Origin: Microbacteriaceae bacterium
GTDB lineage: Bacteria > Actinomycetota > Actinomycetes > Actinomycetales > Microbacteriaceae
Direction: 5' to 3'
Assembly: GCA_014377425.1 (NCBI GenBank)
Contig: JACMPQ010000068.1
Location: 1 to 64,000, forward strand
DNA: 64,000 bases
Positions 57,124 through 64,000 of this stretch are shown one piece after another. The translations under genes and the position numbers were made by a program. The stretch's first letter is position 1, and each line of letters begins with the position of its first letter. The notes below the pieces were generated by a model, which saw only the letters and a list, made by a program, of their open reading frames with translations, made no database searches and was not told the origin of the DNA.

Positions 57124-57908
57124 TAGGTGGTTCCTTTCGTTTGCGGAGAACCCGCGGCTGTGATTGTTTCGGATGACTCTGTGCGACCTACCTCGACGCG
57201 TCCAAGGTCGGTGCGTGCTGTTTCGGTTCGACGAGAGGTGACGCTGGGGCTACGAACCCCAGCCGGCACGACGAGTCGTTGCAGTATGCCGAAGCTAACC
57301 TCCGAGATGACCGCGAGGAAAATCACCAGGAGTGAGCCGCCGAGCATCTGCGGGTAGTCCTGCGTTTGCTGTCCGGCGAAGATGTAGTGGCCGAGCCCCC
57401 CGCCGCCGAGGTAGTCGGCGAGCGTCGCGGTAGCGATGACCTGAAGCGATGCGGCACGCAAACCCCCGATCAAGAGTGGTAGGCCGAGGGGCAGCTCGAC
57501 GCGACGAATTATTTGCGCCTCCGTCATCCCCACCGCTCGGGCTGCGTCCACCGTGCGGCGGTCGACCGCTTCGAAGCCGGAATAAGCCCCCGCCAGAATC
57601 GACGGAATGGCCAAAACCACCAGTGCAATGAAGGGGGCGGTGAGTCCGATTCCGATACTCAACGCGATGATCGACAGGAGCCCCAGGGTGGGGAGGGCTC
57701 GGATACCACCGGTGGCGAGAACCGCGATCGACTTGCCGCGCCCGGTGTGCCCGATCACGTAGCCGAGTGGAATGGCGATACCTGAGGCAATGAGCACCAC
57801 AAAAAAGCTGATCAGCAAATGTTCGCTGATGCGCGTCGCGATGCCATTGGGGCCAGGAAAATGCATGGGATCGAGAATCCAACGGATGGCGTCGACGATG
57901 AAGTTCAC
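57123..57908 (-). CDS. Osmoprotectant ABC transporter permease
   Basis: 261 residues. Multiple membrane helices with the permease EAA-type loop EAVDRRTVDAARAVGMTEAQ and IRRVELPLGLPLLIGGLRAA, as in OpuBB/OpuCB-type proteins. A polar C-terminal tail rich in Thr, Ser and Arg (about 35 residues) is additional. It overlaps the second permease by four bases. Confidence 0.9.
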   Translation of the reverse strand: MNFIVDAIRWILDPMHFPGPNGIATRISEHLLISFFVVLIASGIAIPLGYVIGHTGRGKSIAVLATGGIRALPTLGLLSIIALSIGIGLTAPFIALVVLAIPSILAGAYSGFEAVDRRTVDAARAVGMTEAQIIRRVELPLGLPLLIGGLRAASLQVIATATLADYLGGGGLGHYIFAGQQTQDYPQMLGGSLLVIFLAVISEVSFGILQRLVVPAGVRSPSVTSRRTETARTDLGRVEVGRTESSETITAAGSPQTKGTT

Positions 57909-58588
57909 GCGGCGGCCACCCGACTACGAACGGTTGTCCGTGTGGCGTGTTGCGACACCGAGGGCAACCAGGGCATCAACACCCTCCCGATGAGCACGAG
58001 TAGTAGATCGAGCACGAGGGCAATCAGCACGGTTCCCACGATTCCAGTAAAGATTTCTGCCGCAATGTTGCGTTGAATTCCGTCAGTGAAAAAGAGTCCG
58101 AGGCTTTTGACCCCCAGCACAGCGCCAACGGTTGTGAGACTCACCGTGCTCACCGAGACGACTCGGATGCCCGAGAGTAGAACCGGTCCGGCAAGCGGGA
58201 GGTCTACCCGCCAGAAGCGCGACCACTCGGAGAACCCCACCGCGTTGGCTGCCTGGGTAACGTGCAGGTCTACCGAGCTCAGTCCATCGGCGGTTACTCG
58301 CACCATGAGGGCAATTCCGTAGAGAGTGAGGGCGATGATCACGCCGCTCGGATCGGTGAGGCCGGTGCCAATCAGTGCCGGCAGCGCCACAAATAAGGGT
58401 AATGAGGGTATCGAGTAGAGCAGCCCGCAGACGGTGAGCACCGTGCCTCGAACACGGCGGAAGCGGTTTGCGAGCCAACCGATGGGAACCGCAAGCAGAA
58501 AACTGATGACCACCGGCGGCACGGCGGTAGCGAGGTGTTGCAGAGTCCGTTCGCCGATAAGGGGAAGATTCTCAAGAACCCAATTCAC
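57905..58588 (-). CDS. Osmoprotectant ABC transporter permease
   Basis: 227 residues, five to six membrane helices, with permease loop VDLHVTQAANAVGFSEWSRF and WRVDLPLAGPVLLSGIRVVS. It is a paralogue of the downstream permease, so the transporter has a heterodimeric membrane part as in OpuB/OpuC systems. GTG or ATG start overlaps the ATPase stop by four bases. Confidence 0.9.
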   Translation of the reverse strand: MNWVLENLPLIGERTLQHLATAVPPVVISFLLAVPIGWLANRFRRVRGTVLTVCGLLYSIPSLPLFVALPALIGTGLTDPSGVIIALTLYGIALMVRVTADGLSSVDLHVTQAANAVGFSEWSRFWRVDLPLAGPVLLSGIRVVSVSTVSLTTVGAVLGVKSLGLFFTDGIQRNIAAEIFTGIVGTVLIALVLDLLLVLIGRVLMPWLPSVSQHATRTTVRSRVAAA

Positions 58589-59577
58589 CGAACGATCGGT
58601 TCAGCCGCGAGCAACCCAGAAGGTTCGTTTGACGGGCCAGCGGCCGCATCCAGGACCGCGCCGGTGGTCGCGTCCGCGCCCAGGTCCTGCGCGACGGTGA
58701 CCTGCGCGACCGAATCAGCACCCGAATTTGCCGCCGAATCAACATCGTGGCCGGTAGTCGCTGGCTCGTCCACCAAGACTCCGGCGGTGCGCCCGGCGCC
58801 ATCCACGAGCACACGACCCCGCGCGGTACGTCGGATGCTGAGTGCACGTTTGCCCCGCTCTGTGCCAATAAAGCTTGCGACAAACTCATTGGCCGGAGAC
58901 TGCATGATTTCGCTGGGCGACCCCACCTGCGCTACCCGCCCCCCGGTTTCCAATATCACCACCTGATCTCCGAGCAGAAACGCCTCGTCAATGTCGTGGG
59001 TGACAAACACCACCGTTTTACCCAGTTCGCGCTGCAGCCGGATGAGTTCACGCTGCAATTCGTCGCGCACAATCGGGTCCACCGCGCCGAACGGCTCGTC
59101 CATCAGGAGGATATTCGGGTCGGCCGCAAGCCCCCGGGCCACGCCCACTCGCTGCTGTTGCCCTCCGGAGAGCTGGTTCGGATAGCGCTCAGCCAGCGAT
59201 CGGTCGAGCCCCACGGTGTCGAGCAGCTCGAGCGCCTGTTCCCGAGCGAGCGCCCGTTTCACGCCGTTGAGAATCGGTACGGTGGCAATATTGTCGATCA
59301 CTTTGAGGTGCGGAAGCAGCCCGGAGTTCTGCATCACGTAGCCGATGCGTCGTCGAAGCTTCACCGGCTCTAGCGTGGAGGTGTCTTCGCCGTCAATCTC
59401 GATGCCCCCCGAAGTGGGGTCGATCATGCGGTTGATCATGCGAAGCAGGGTTGTTTTTCCCGAACCGGATGATCCGACCAGCACGGTCGTGCGCCGTGAC
59501 GGCACCACCAGACTGAAGTCTTCAATGGCTACCGTGCCATCTCCGAAGCGTTTGGTTACCGAGCGAAATTCGATCAT
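58585..59577 (-). CDS. Osmoprotectant ABC transporter ATP-binding protein
   Basis: 330 residues. Walker A GSSGSGKTTLLRM, Q-loop region IGYVMQNSGLLPHLKV, signature LSGGQQQRVGVARGLA, Walker B ILLMDEPFGAVDP and the switch His in VFVTHDIDEAF. It powers the betaine-type importer encoded downstream. The C-terminal 90 residues are an Ala/Asp/Thr-rich extension; the CBS domains of OpuA/OpuCA-type ATPases are absent. GAGGA lies nine bases before the ATG. An exact 6-bp-arm palindrome sits just upstream. Confidence 0.9.
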   Translation of the reverse strand: MIEFRSVTKRFGDGTVAIEDFSLVVPSRRTTVLVGSSGSGKTTLLRMINRMIDPTSGGIEIDGEDTSTLEPVKLRRRIGYVMQNSGLLPHLKVIDNIATVPILNGVKRALAREQALELLDTVGLDRSLAERYPNQLSGGQQQRVGVARGLAADPNILLMDEPFGAVDPIVRDELQRELIRLQRELGKTVVFVTHDIDEAFLLGDQVVILETGGRVAQVGSPSEIMQSPANEFVASFIGTERGKRALSIRRTARGRVLVDGAGRTAGVLVDEPATTGHDVDSAANSGADSVAQVTVAQDLGADATTGAVLDAAAGPSNEPSGLLAAEPIVR

Positions 59578-59590
59578 GGGGGCTCATTCC

Positions 59591-59606
59591 TCGTGACAAA
59601 TCACGA
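59591..59606. promoter_or_regulatory. Palindrome upstream of the osmoprotectant operon
   Basis: TCGTGA-CAAA-TCACGA is a perfect inverted repeat with 6-bp arms, centred about 22 bases before the start codon of the ATPase gene. On the coding strand its right part runs straight into the ribosome binding site, as expected for a repressor operator. Confidence 0.55.
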
Positions 59607-59722
59607 ATCGACACGTGCCAAAGAAATAACCCAACCATCCCCACGGCGACTACACCAAGTCGCACTCCCCTTTGTCAGACCTATCTCAGCTTGTGGTCCT
59701 TCTCGGAGCGAAAATTTTAGGC

Positions 59723-59751
59723 AAAAAAATGGGGCGCCCAAGGGCGCCCCA
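59723..59751 (-). terminator. Terminator of the tetR gene
   Basis: On the minus strand TGGGGCGCCC pairs with GGGCGCCCCA (59730-59751) around TT, followed by seven T residues (59729-59723). It separates tetR from the downstream transporter operon. Confidence 0.93.
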
Positions 59752-59766
59752 GACCACTGAGAGTTG

Positions 59767-60426
59767 CTAGGAAATGGCCTCGGGTACTCCGTAGACGCCG
59801 ACCAGGTAGTTGCGAGCCGTGGACAGCGCCTCGGCGATAAGCACCTTGTCACCCAGCGCGTCGAAGGCGAAGGCCCGGGCCAAGAGGGCATCGCAGAGCT
59901 CGATGGCGACCTCAATTCGAAACTGTAAATCATCCGGGCTAAAGTTATGGCGATCTTCCAGTACCGAAACAATGCTGGCAGCCACAATCGAGTTATTGGT
60001 GGTCTCACTCGCACGCGGGCGAAGATCTAACACGTCTCCCAGGCGAAGCGAACGAAAACCGGGTTCCGTCGTGAAGGAATCAACCCAGTACTTGAGGCCC
60101 GCCATAACCGCTTCCAGCCAGTCAACGTTCGAGCTGGAGTCGACGCGTGGAACCCCGCGCTCGAGGAAGCGATCCAGCGAGCGAGCGGCGAGGGCATGAA
60201 GGATCGTGATGCGCTCGGGGAAGTAGCGGTACACCGTTCCGATTGAGGATTTCGCTCGCTCGGCCACCATGGCGGTGGTCAGTCGCTCGTAGCCAATATC
60301 ACTCACAACAGCGGCCGCGGCGTCGAGCAAAGAGGTTAACCGCGCCGTGCTCCGAGCCTGGACGGGCTCATTTCTCAACAACGGTGCTGAGCCAAACCCG
60401 GTGTCGCTAATTGTGAGTGCAGACAA
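59767..60426 (-). CDS. TetR family transcriptional regulator
   Basis: 219 residues. The N-terminal helix-turn-helix is in LTTAMVAERAKSSIGTVYRYF. The C-terminal ligand-binding part (from about residue 80) shows the pattern of an actinobacterial TetR_C family and has no recognisable ligand. The start is a TTG at 60426; AAGGA eight bases upstream fits it. Two tandem 18-bp repeats lie directly upstream and probably are its own operators. Target genes other than itself are not evident. Confidence 0.88.
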   Translation of the reverse strand: MSALTISDTGFGSAPLLRNEPVQARSTARLTSLLDAAAAVVSDIGYERLTTAMVAERAKSSIGTVYRYFPERITILHALAARSLDRFLERGVPRVDSSSNVDWLEAVMAGLKYWVDSFTTEPGFRSLRLGDVLDLRPRASETTNNSIVAASIVSVLEDRHNFSPDDLQFRIEVAIELCDALLARAFAFDALGDKVLIAEALSTARNYLVGVYGVPEAIS

Positions 60427-60440
60427 TGGCTCATCCTTTT

Positions 60441-60479
60441 TATCAATTCGAGGGGAATAAATATCAATTCGAGAGGAAT
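60441..60479. promoter_or_regulatory. Two tandem repeat operators upstream of tetR
   Basis: TATCAATTCGAGGGGAAT (60441-60458) and TATCAATTCGAGAGGAAT (60462-60479) match at 17 of 18 positions, 21 bp apart. Each contains ATTC-N5-GAAT, so both may be bound on the same DNA face. They begin 15 bases upstream of the tetR start. Confidence 0.7.
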
Positions 60480-60560
60480 CCTATCGCCATGGTGCGGGTT
60501 TCGTGGTAATCACTAACCGACACACAAGGAAACAGTCGATTGGGCTACTCGATCCGTATA

Positions 60561-60575
60561 GTGAAAATCTTTCAC
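60561..60575. promoter_or_regulatory. GTGAAA-N3-TTTCAC palindrome in the tetR-App1 gap
   Basis: Perfect 6-bp inverted repeat with a three-base centre, 71 bases before the start of the App1-type gene. An operator is possible but no cognate regulator is indicated. Confidence 0.35.
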
Positions 60576-60645
60576 ACTCTGGCTGAGAGTCTCCTTGAAA
60601 TAGCTCCCGAACGCGGCAAGGAGTTGACCATGGAAGACTTCAGCA

Positions 60646-61713
60646 ATGACCCGAAGAGCGAAATCGCCGGCCGTCGGCGCCGTTGCGGAGCCGATCATGC
60701 ACTTTGCCGCTCGGCTGGATGACGCGCTCCACGAATTTCGCGAGCGCCGAGCTCGACAGCGCGGACTCACATCAACGGTGATTCCCTACACCGGCTATGG
60801 AGCACCGGGCACCAGCTCGGGCGCGCCGGGCTGGGTTCGAGTGCTTTGCCGAGTGCTGCTAACTAAACCGGCGCCGTCGTCGACCGTTCGGTACAAAAAC
60901 ATCCGTGGTTGGCGAAGCTTTACGAGCGTTCCGGTCAACGACGTGGCGGTGACGATCACGATCAACGGTCAGGAACAACGGGTCACCGCCGACCGCGGCG
61001 GGGTCGTGGACATCCGAATCGAAGCCGATCTCACTCCTGGTTGGCACAGCATCACCATCCGCACCGACGAATCGGAGCCGGTGGAGGCACGGGTATTTAT
61101 CGTCGACACGTCGGTGCGCTTCGGGATCGTTTCTGATATCGACGACACGGTAATGGTCACCGCCCTCCCCCGCCCCTTTCTGGCCGCCTGGAACACGTTC
61201 GTGCTCGACGAGCACGCACGCCGACCGGTGGCGGGGATGGCCGTGTTGTACGAGCGGCTCACCCGCGATCATCCGGGCGCACCCGTGATTTACCTCTCGA
61301 CCGGCGCCTGGAATGTGGCTCCCACGCTGTCGCGTTTTTTGTCGCGCAATCTGTACCCGGCCGGGCCGCTTTTATTGACGGACTGGGGGCCGACGCACGA
61401 CCGCTGGTTCCGCAGTGGTATCGACCATAAGCGTCAGAGCCTTGAGCGAATTGCGGAAGAGTTTCCGGATATACAGTGGCTGCTCATTGGTGACGACGGA
61501 CAGCACGACGAAGAAATTTACGGCACCTTTGCATCGGCGCACGAGGAGAACGTGCGGGCCATTGCTATCCGGCAGCTGTCACCGAGTGAAGCTGTTTTTG
61601 CCGGAGGTCGATCGCGCTCAGACGACCCCGGTACGCCACGGAGCGTTCGCTGGGTGTTCGCGAACGATGGAGCCGGACTCCTCGAACAACTTCGCGAAAG
61701 TGGCCGCCTCTAA
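60646..61713 (+). CDS. App1-type phosphatase domain protein (DUF2183)
   Basis: 355 residues. The phosphatase domain has SDIDDTVM (HAD-like DxDxT/V), VIYLSTGAWNVAPTLSRFL and LLIGDDGQHDEEIYGTFA. Yeast App1 is a phosphatidate phosphatase; the bacterial homologues are uncharacterised. The N-terminal 150 residues form a beta-rich accessory domain with TVRYKNIRGWRSFTSVPVN. No signal peptide is visible, so it is probably cytoplasmic. GGAAG nine bases upstream supports the ATG. Confidence 0.88.
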   Translation: MTRRAKSPAVGAVAEPIMHFAARLDDALHEFRERRARQRGLTSTVIPYTGYGAPGTSSGAPGWVRVLCRVLLTKPAPSSTVRYKNIRGWRSFTSVPVNDVAVTITINGQEQRVTADRGGVVDIRIEADLTPGWHSITIRTDESEPVEARVFIVDTSVRFGIVSDIDDTVMVTALPRPFLAAWNTFVLDEHARRPVAGMAVLYERLTRDHPGAPVIYLSTGAWNVAPTLSRFLSRNLYPAGPLLLTDWGPTHDRWFRSGIDHKRQSLERIAEEFPDIQWLLIGDDGQHDEEIYGTFASAHEENVRAIAIRQLSPSEAVFAGGRSRSDDPGTPRSVRWVFANDGAGLLEQLRESGRL

Positions 61714-61778
61714 GGCTGCACGAGACGCCTCACGGACGTCGAAGCGGATTCCTGCACCCATGCCGTCATCGCAGTCAG

Positions 61779-62270
61779 TTACCAGCCGAGCGTTCCCGGC
61801 GCACCCTTGAACGGGCCAACCACGCGGGAGGTAATCCACCCGCCGTAAAAGTCCCCCGGCTGCGGGGTCACCTCCTCGCCGTCGACGGTGCAGGAATCCA
61901 TTTGGGCGCAGTAGATGGCAATCCGATCGGTGAGTAACTCGAATCCCGGCGATGGCTGGGGATAATACCACGCCGAGCGCTCGGCAACACGGTCGCCAGC
62001 ACGCAGAGATAGGTATTTTGCGCGCCCCTTGAACTCGCACCAGGAGTTTCCCTCTGCGTTTGACAACGTCCCGGCAATGATGTCGGCACGCGGGACGTAG
62101 TAGACCGGAGGATGACTGGTCTCCAGCACCCGCACCGCGCCCACGGTATCCACCATCCGTTTTCCACCGAGCGTCACGGTGATTCGTTCAGGCACTGCCT
62201 CTACGCGAGGAGGACGAGGGTAATCCCAAACGGATTCTTGGCCGGGCAGCAGACTCGCACGATCTTTCAT
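61779..62270 (-). CDS. DUF427 domain protein
   Basis: 163 residues with the DUF427 pattern RITVTLGGKRMVDTVGAVRV, SHPPVYYVPRADIIAGTLSN and YLSLRAGDRVAERSAWYYPQ, repeated as two half-sheets. The fold is a small beta-barrel of unknown role, frequent in Actinobacteria. It converges with the App1-type gene and lies 56 bases from the peroxiredoxin stop. Confidence 0.9.
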   Translation of the reverse strand: MKDRASLLPGQESVWDYPRPPRVEAVPERITVTLGGKRMVDTVGAVRVLETSHPPVYYVPRADIIAGTLSNAEGNSWCEFKGRAKYLSLRAGDRVAERSAWYYPQPSPGFELLTDRIAIYCAQMDSCTVDGEEVTPQPGDFYGGWITSRVVGPFKGAPGTLGW

Positions 62271-62326
62271 TCTTCGACCGTAGCGAGTCGCGCTGTTGCT
62301 CGACTGGGGACGGGCGCTGCAGCCAG

Positions 62327-62983
62327 CTAGAGCGCGGCCACCGCGGCGAGAATATCCGCCACCTCGGTGCGCGTGGTGTAGTCAACGTGCACATCGGCGA
62401 AGGTGACGACGCGGTTGGCATCAATGACAAGCACCGTGGGAAAGGGGATATCGCCGGTGGAGTCGGCATTGCTGTCGGCCACATCGAATCCGAGTGCGGT
62501 GTGGGCTGCGCGAGCTTCGGCACTCGGCTCGGTGCGGATTCCCAGCTCACCGATTAGGTGGTTTTTCGGATCAGACAACACCGGGAACCCCAGCTCGCCG
62601 TTCTGCACAGCGGCGGCGGAGCCGTCGGGAGTCTGCGGGCTGATCGCGATCAGGGCAACCGACTGTGCGGAAAGAAGGGGAAGGAGTTCACGCTGGTAGG
62701 TTTTGAGGGTCAAGTTGCAGTATGGGCACCAGGCGCCGCGGTAGAACACAATGACCGCCGGGCCATTTTCGATGACGGCTGCAAGGGAGGTGGCGACGCC
62801 GTCGGCATCCAGCAGCGGCGCGTCCGTCACTGTGTCGCCCACGGCAACGACCGATGCCGGGAGGCCAGAAGCGATCAAATCGCGCTGCTCACCGGCAAAA
62901 ACCTCGGCGAGTTCCGCGCCAATTTGAGCGTTGAAGCCGGAGTTGAAGGAATCGACTTGGCTGGCGATGGTGAGGTTGTTCAT
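62327..62983 (-). CDS. Peroxiredoxin-like AhpC/TSA protein
   Basis: 218 residues from the ATG at 62983. The thioredoxin-like fold has IVFYRGAWCPYCNLTLKTYQ, where the first Cys of CPYC is the peroxidatic one, and ALIAISPQTPDGSAAAVQ. Members are called peroxiredoxin-like alkyl hydroperoxide reductases; mycothiol- or thioredoxin-linked recycling is inferred. The open frame continues upstream but the first residues then look non-coding. Confidence 0.87.
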   Translation of the reverse strand: MNNLTIASQVDSFNSGFNAQIGAELAEVFAGEQRDLIASGLPASVVAVGDTVTDAPLLDADGVATSLAAVIENGPAVIVFYRGAWCPYCNLTLKTYQRELLPLLSAQSVALIAISPQTPDGSAAAVQNGELGFPVLSDPKNHLIGELGIRTEPSAEARAAHTALGFDVADSNADSTGDIPFPTVLVIDANRVVTFADVHVDYTTRTEVADILAAVAAL

Positions 62984-63084
62984 GACACTCCGAGACTTAG
63001 GCGACGAGGGTTCGAGCCTAGGCGGGAGTGTGCCCGTGCCTTCACTGCGGGGTAAGAAAACGTCACACGAGCGGCATTCGCCCC

Positions 63085-64000
63085 TCAGCGTGCCCGGTGA
63101 TGCCAGCCGGTAGGCCCGACAGAACCGGCCCGGTACTCGTCGAGTGGCACGGCGTCTTTTTTCCACGCGGCCAAAACCGGGGCGACAATACGCCAACACT
63201 CCTCAACCTCGTCGCCGCGCACTGCGAGGGTGAGATCGCCGCTCAAGATTCCCGCGAGTACCTCGCCGTAGGGGCCAACACTTCCTGCCGCGAAGGTGGT
63301 CTTGAGCGTCACGCTGTCGAGCTCGAACGGATTTCCCTCACCGTTGATGCTGATGTCGAGGGCAAGTTCATCCGGACTCAAAGAGATTCGCAACTGTTGC
63401 GGCCCCGCCCGGCCGGTAAAGCCGCGGGGCAGGTGCGGCACGGGCTTGAAGGTGATCACGATCTCTTTGCGGGCCCCCGCGAGAGCCTTCCCCGACCGCA
63501 GCAGGAACGGCACGCCCGCCCAACGCCAGTTGTCGATCACCAGATCCAGTTCCGCCAGGGTCTCCGTCTGCCGCGTGGGATCCACCCCGGGCTCCTTCGC
63601 GTACGACAGAAATTTGCGCGACCCGATGGTGCCACCGGTGTATCGCGCACGCCGACTTGGCTGCGGCGAAACAGAATCCCGAGATGAGGAAAGTGGGGCT
63701 TGTGAAGCGCTCACCCGAGTAGCTCGAAGCGCCTGCGCCATGGCCCCACGCAACTCCTCGGGGTTGAGGCTGGACGGCGCTTCCATGGTCACCAGCGCGA
63801 GCACCAGCAGCAGGTGACTCTGGATCATGTCGATGAGCGCGCCCGCTTTGTCGTAGTAGCCCGCCCGCCCCTCCAACCCGAGGGGTTCGTCAAAGACGAT
63901 TTCCACCCGTTCAATGTGCTGCGCGCTCCAAATCGGTTCGAAAATTCGGTTGGCGAAACGCAGCCCGAGCACGTTGAGGACGGTGGATTTGCCCAGAAAA
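63085..64000 (-). CDS. zwf: Glucose-6-phosphate dehydrogenase, partial
   Basis: About 300 C-terminal residues; the N-terminus lies outside the window (the frame continues past 64000 with FLGKSTVLNVLGLRFANR). The G6PDH C-terminal domain is clear: EPIWSAQHIERVEIVFDEPL, GRAGYYDKAGALIDMIQSHL, VDPTRQTETLAELDLVIDNW and VPFLLRSGKALAGARKEIVI. It supplies NADPH in the pentose phosphate pathway. A loop rich in Ser (SASQAPLSSSRDSVSPQPSR) is longer than in some relatives. Confidence 0.93.
   Translation of the reverse strand, partial: FLGKSTVLNVLGLRFANRIFEPIWSAQHIERVEIVFDEPLGLEGRAGYYDKAGALIDMIQSHLLLVLALVTMEAPSSLNPEELRGAMAQALRATRVSASQAPLSSSRDSVSPQPSRRARYTGGTIGSRKFLSYAKEPGVDPTRQTETLAELDLVIDNWRWAGVPFLLRSGKALAGARKEIVITFKPVPHLPRGFTGRAGPQQLRISLSPDELALDISINGEGNPFELDSVTLKTTFAAGSVGPYGEVLAGILSGDLTLAVRGDEVEECWRIVAPVLAAWKKDAVPLDEYRAGSVGPTGWHHRAR

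Overview
The window is chromosomal DNA of a high-GC Gram-positive actinobacterium, most likely a member of Microbacteriaceae. Pointers are the mycothiol ligase mshC, an Lsr2 nucleoid protein, the pafBC-tatA block, PAC2, DUF2510 and DUF1990 proteins, and the order hrcA-dnaJ-rsmE-HIT-phoH-ybeY-CBS-era. Gene density is high, stop/start overlaps are common, and no phage, insertion sequence or CRISPR array is visible. The genus assignment is inference.

Layout. 1-11.6 kb: partial tatA, pafC/pafB, an FKBP lipoprotein, trmI, a HAD phosphatase, a PAC2 protein, a membrane-tethered esterase, mshC, uppP and an M20 peptidase. 11.7-13.1 kb: tRNA-Leu(GAG), lsr2 and a small DUF4190-like membrane protein. 13.3-20.5 kb: a catabolic island with a type III CoA transferase, a PucR regulator, a GabT-like aminotransferase, an aldehyde dehydrogenase and glutaryl-CoA dehydrogenase. 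Together these could take 5-aminovalerate through glutarate to crotonyl-CoA. 20.5-27.7 kb: assorted enzymes, a fused RecO-UppS polypeptide, a secreted lipase, a shortened cation transporter, DUF1232 and a TRIC-type channel. 27.7-44.1 kb: leuA with a leucine leader peptide, then the era-to-hrcA heat-shock/ribosome block with a CIRCE operator, hemW, two DUF1990 paralogues, lepA, an aminotransferase and a hydrolase. 44.2-52.7 kb: rpsT, holA, a DUF2510 protein, comEC, comEA and leuS. 52.9-56.1 kb: divergent pabB and pabC, then dedA. 56.2-60.5 kb: a four-gene osmoprotectant ABC transporter operon and a TetR gene. 60.6-64 kb: an App1-type phosphatase, DUF427, a peroxiredoxin and partial zwf.

Most of the window is core genome. 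The signals that stand out are: (i) a short word, CGGATGC/GCATCCG, strongly over-represented in several reading frames, including an inverted pair that forms a terminator-like hairpin; (ii) the RecO-UppS fusion; (iii) a pabB/pabC intergenic gap of only 11 bp with mirror-image -10-like hexamers; (iv) a stop/start overlap module amplified fourfold at the start of a DUF1990 gene; (v) many other short tandem duplications; (vi) several operator-like repeats beside regulators or operons.
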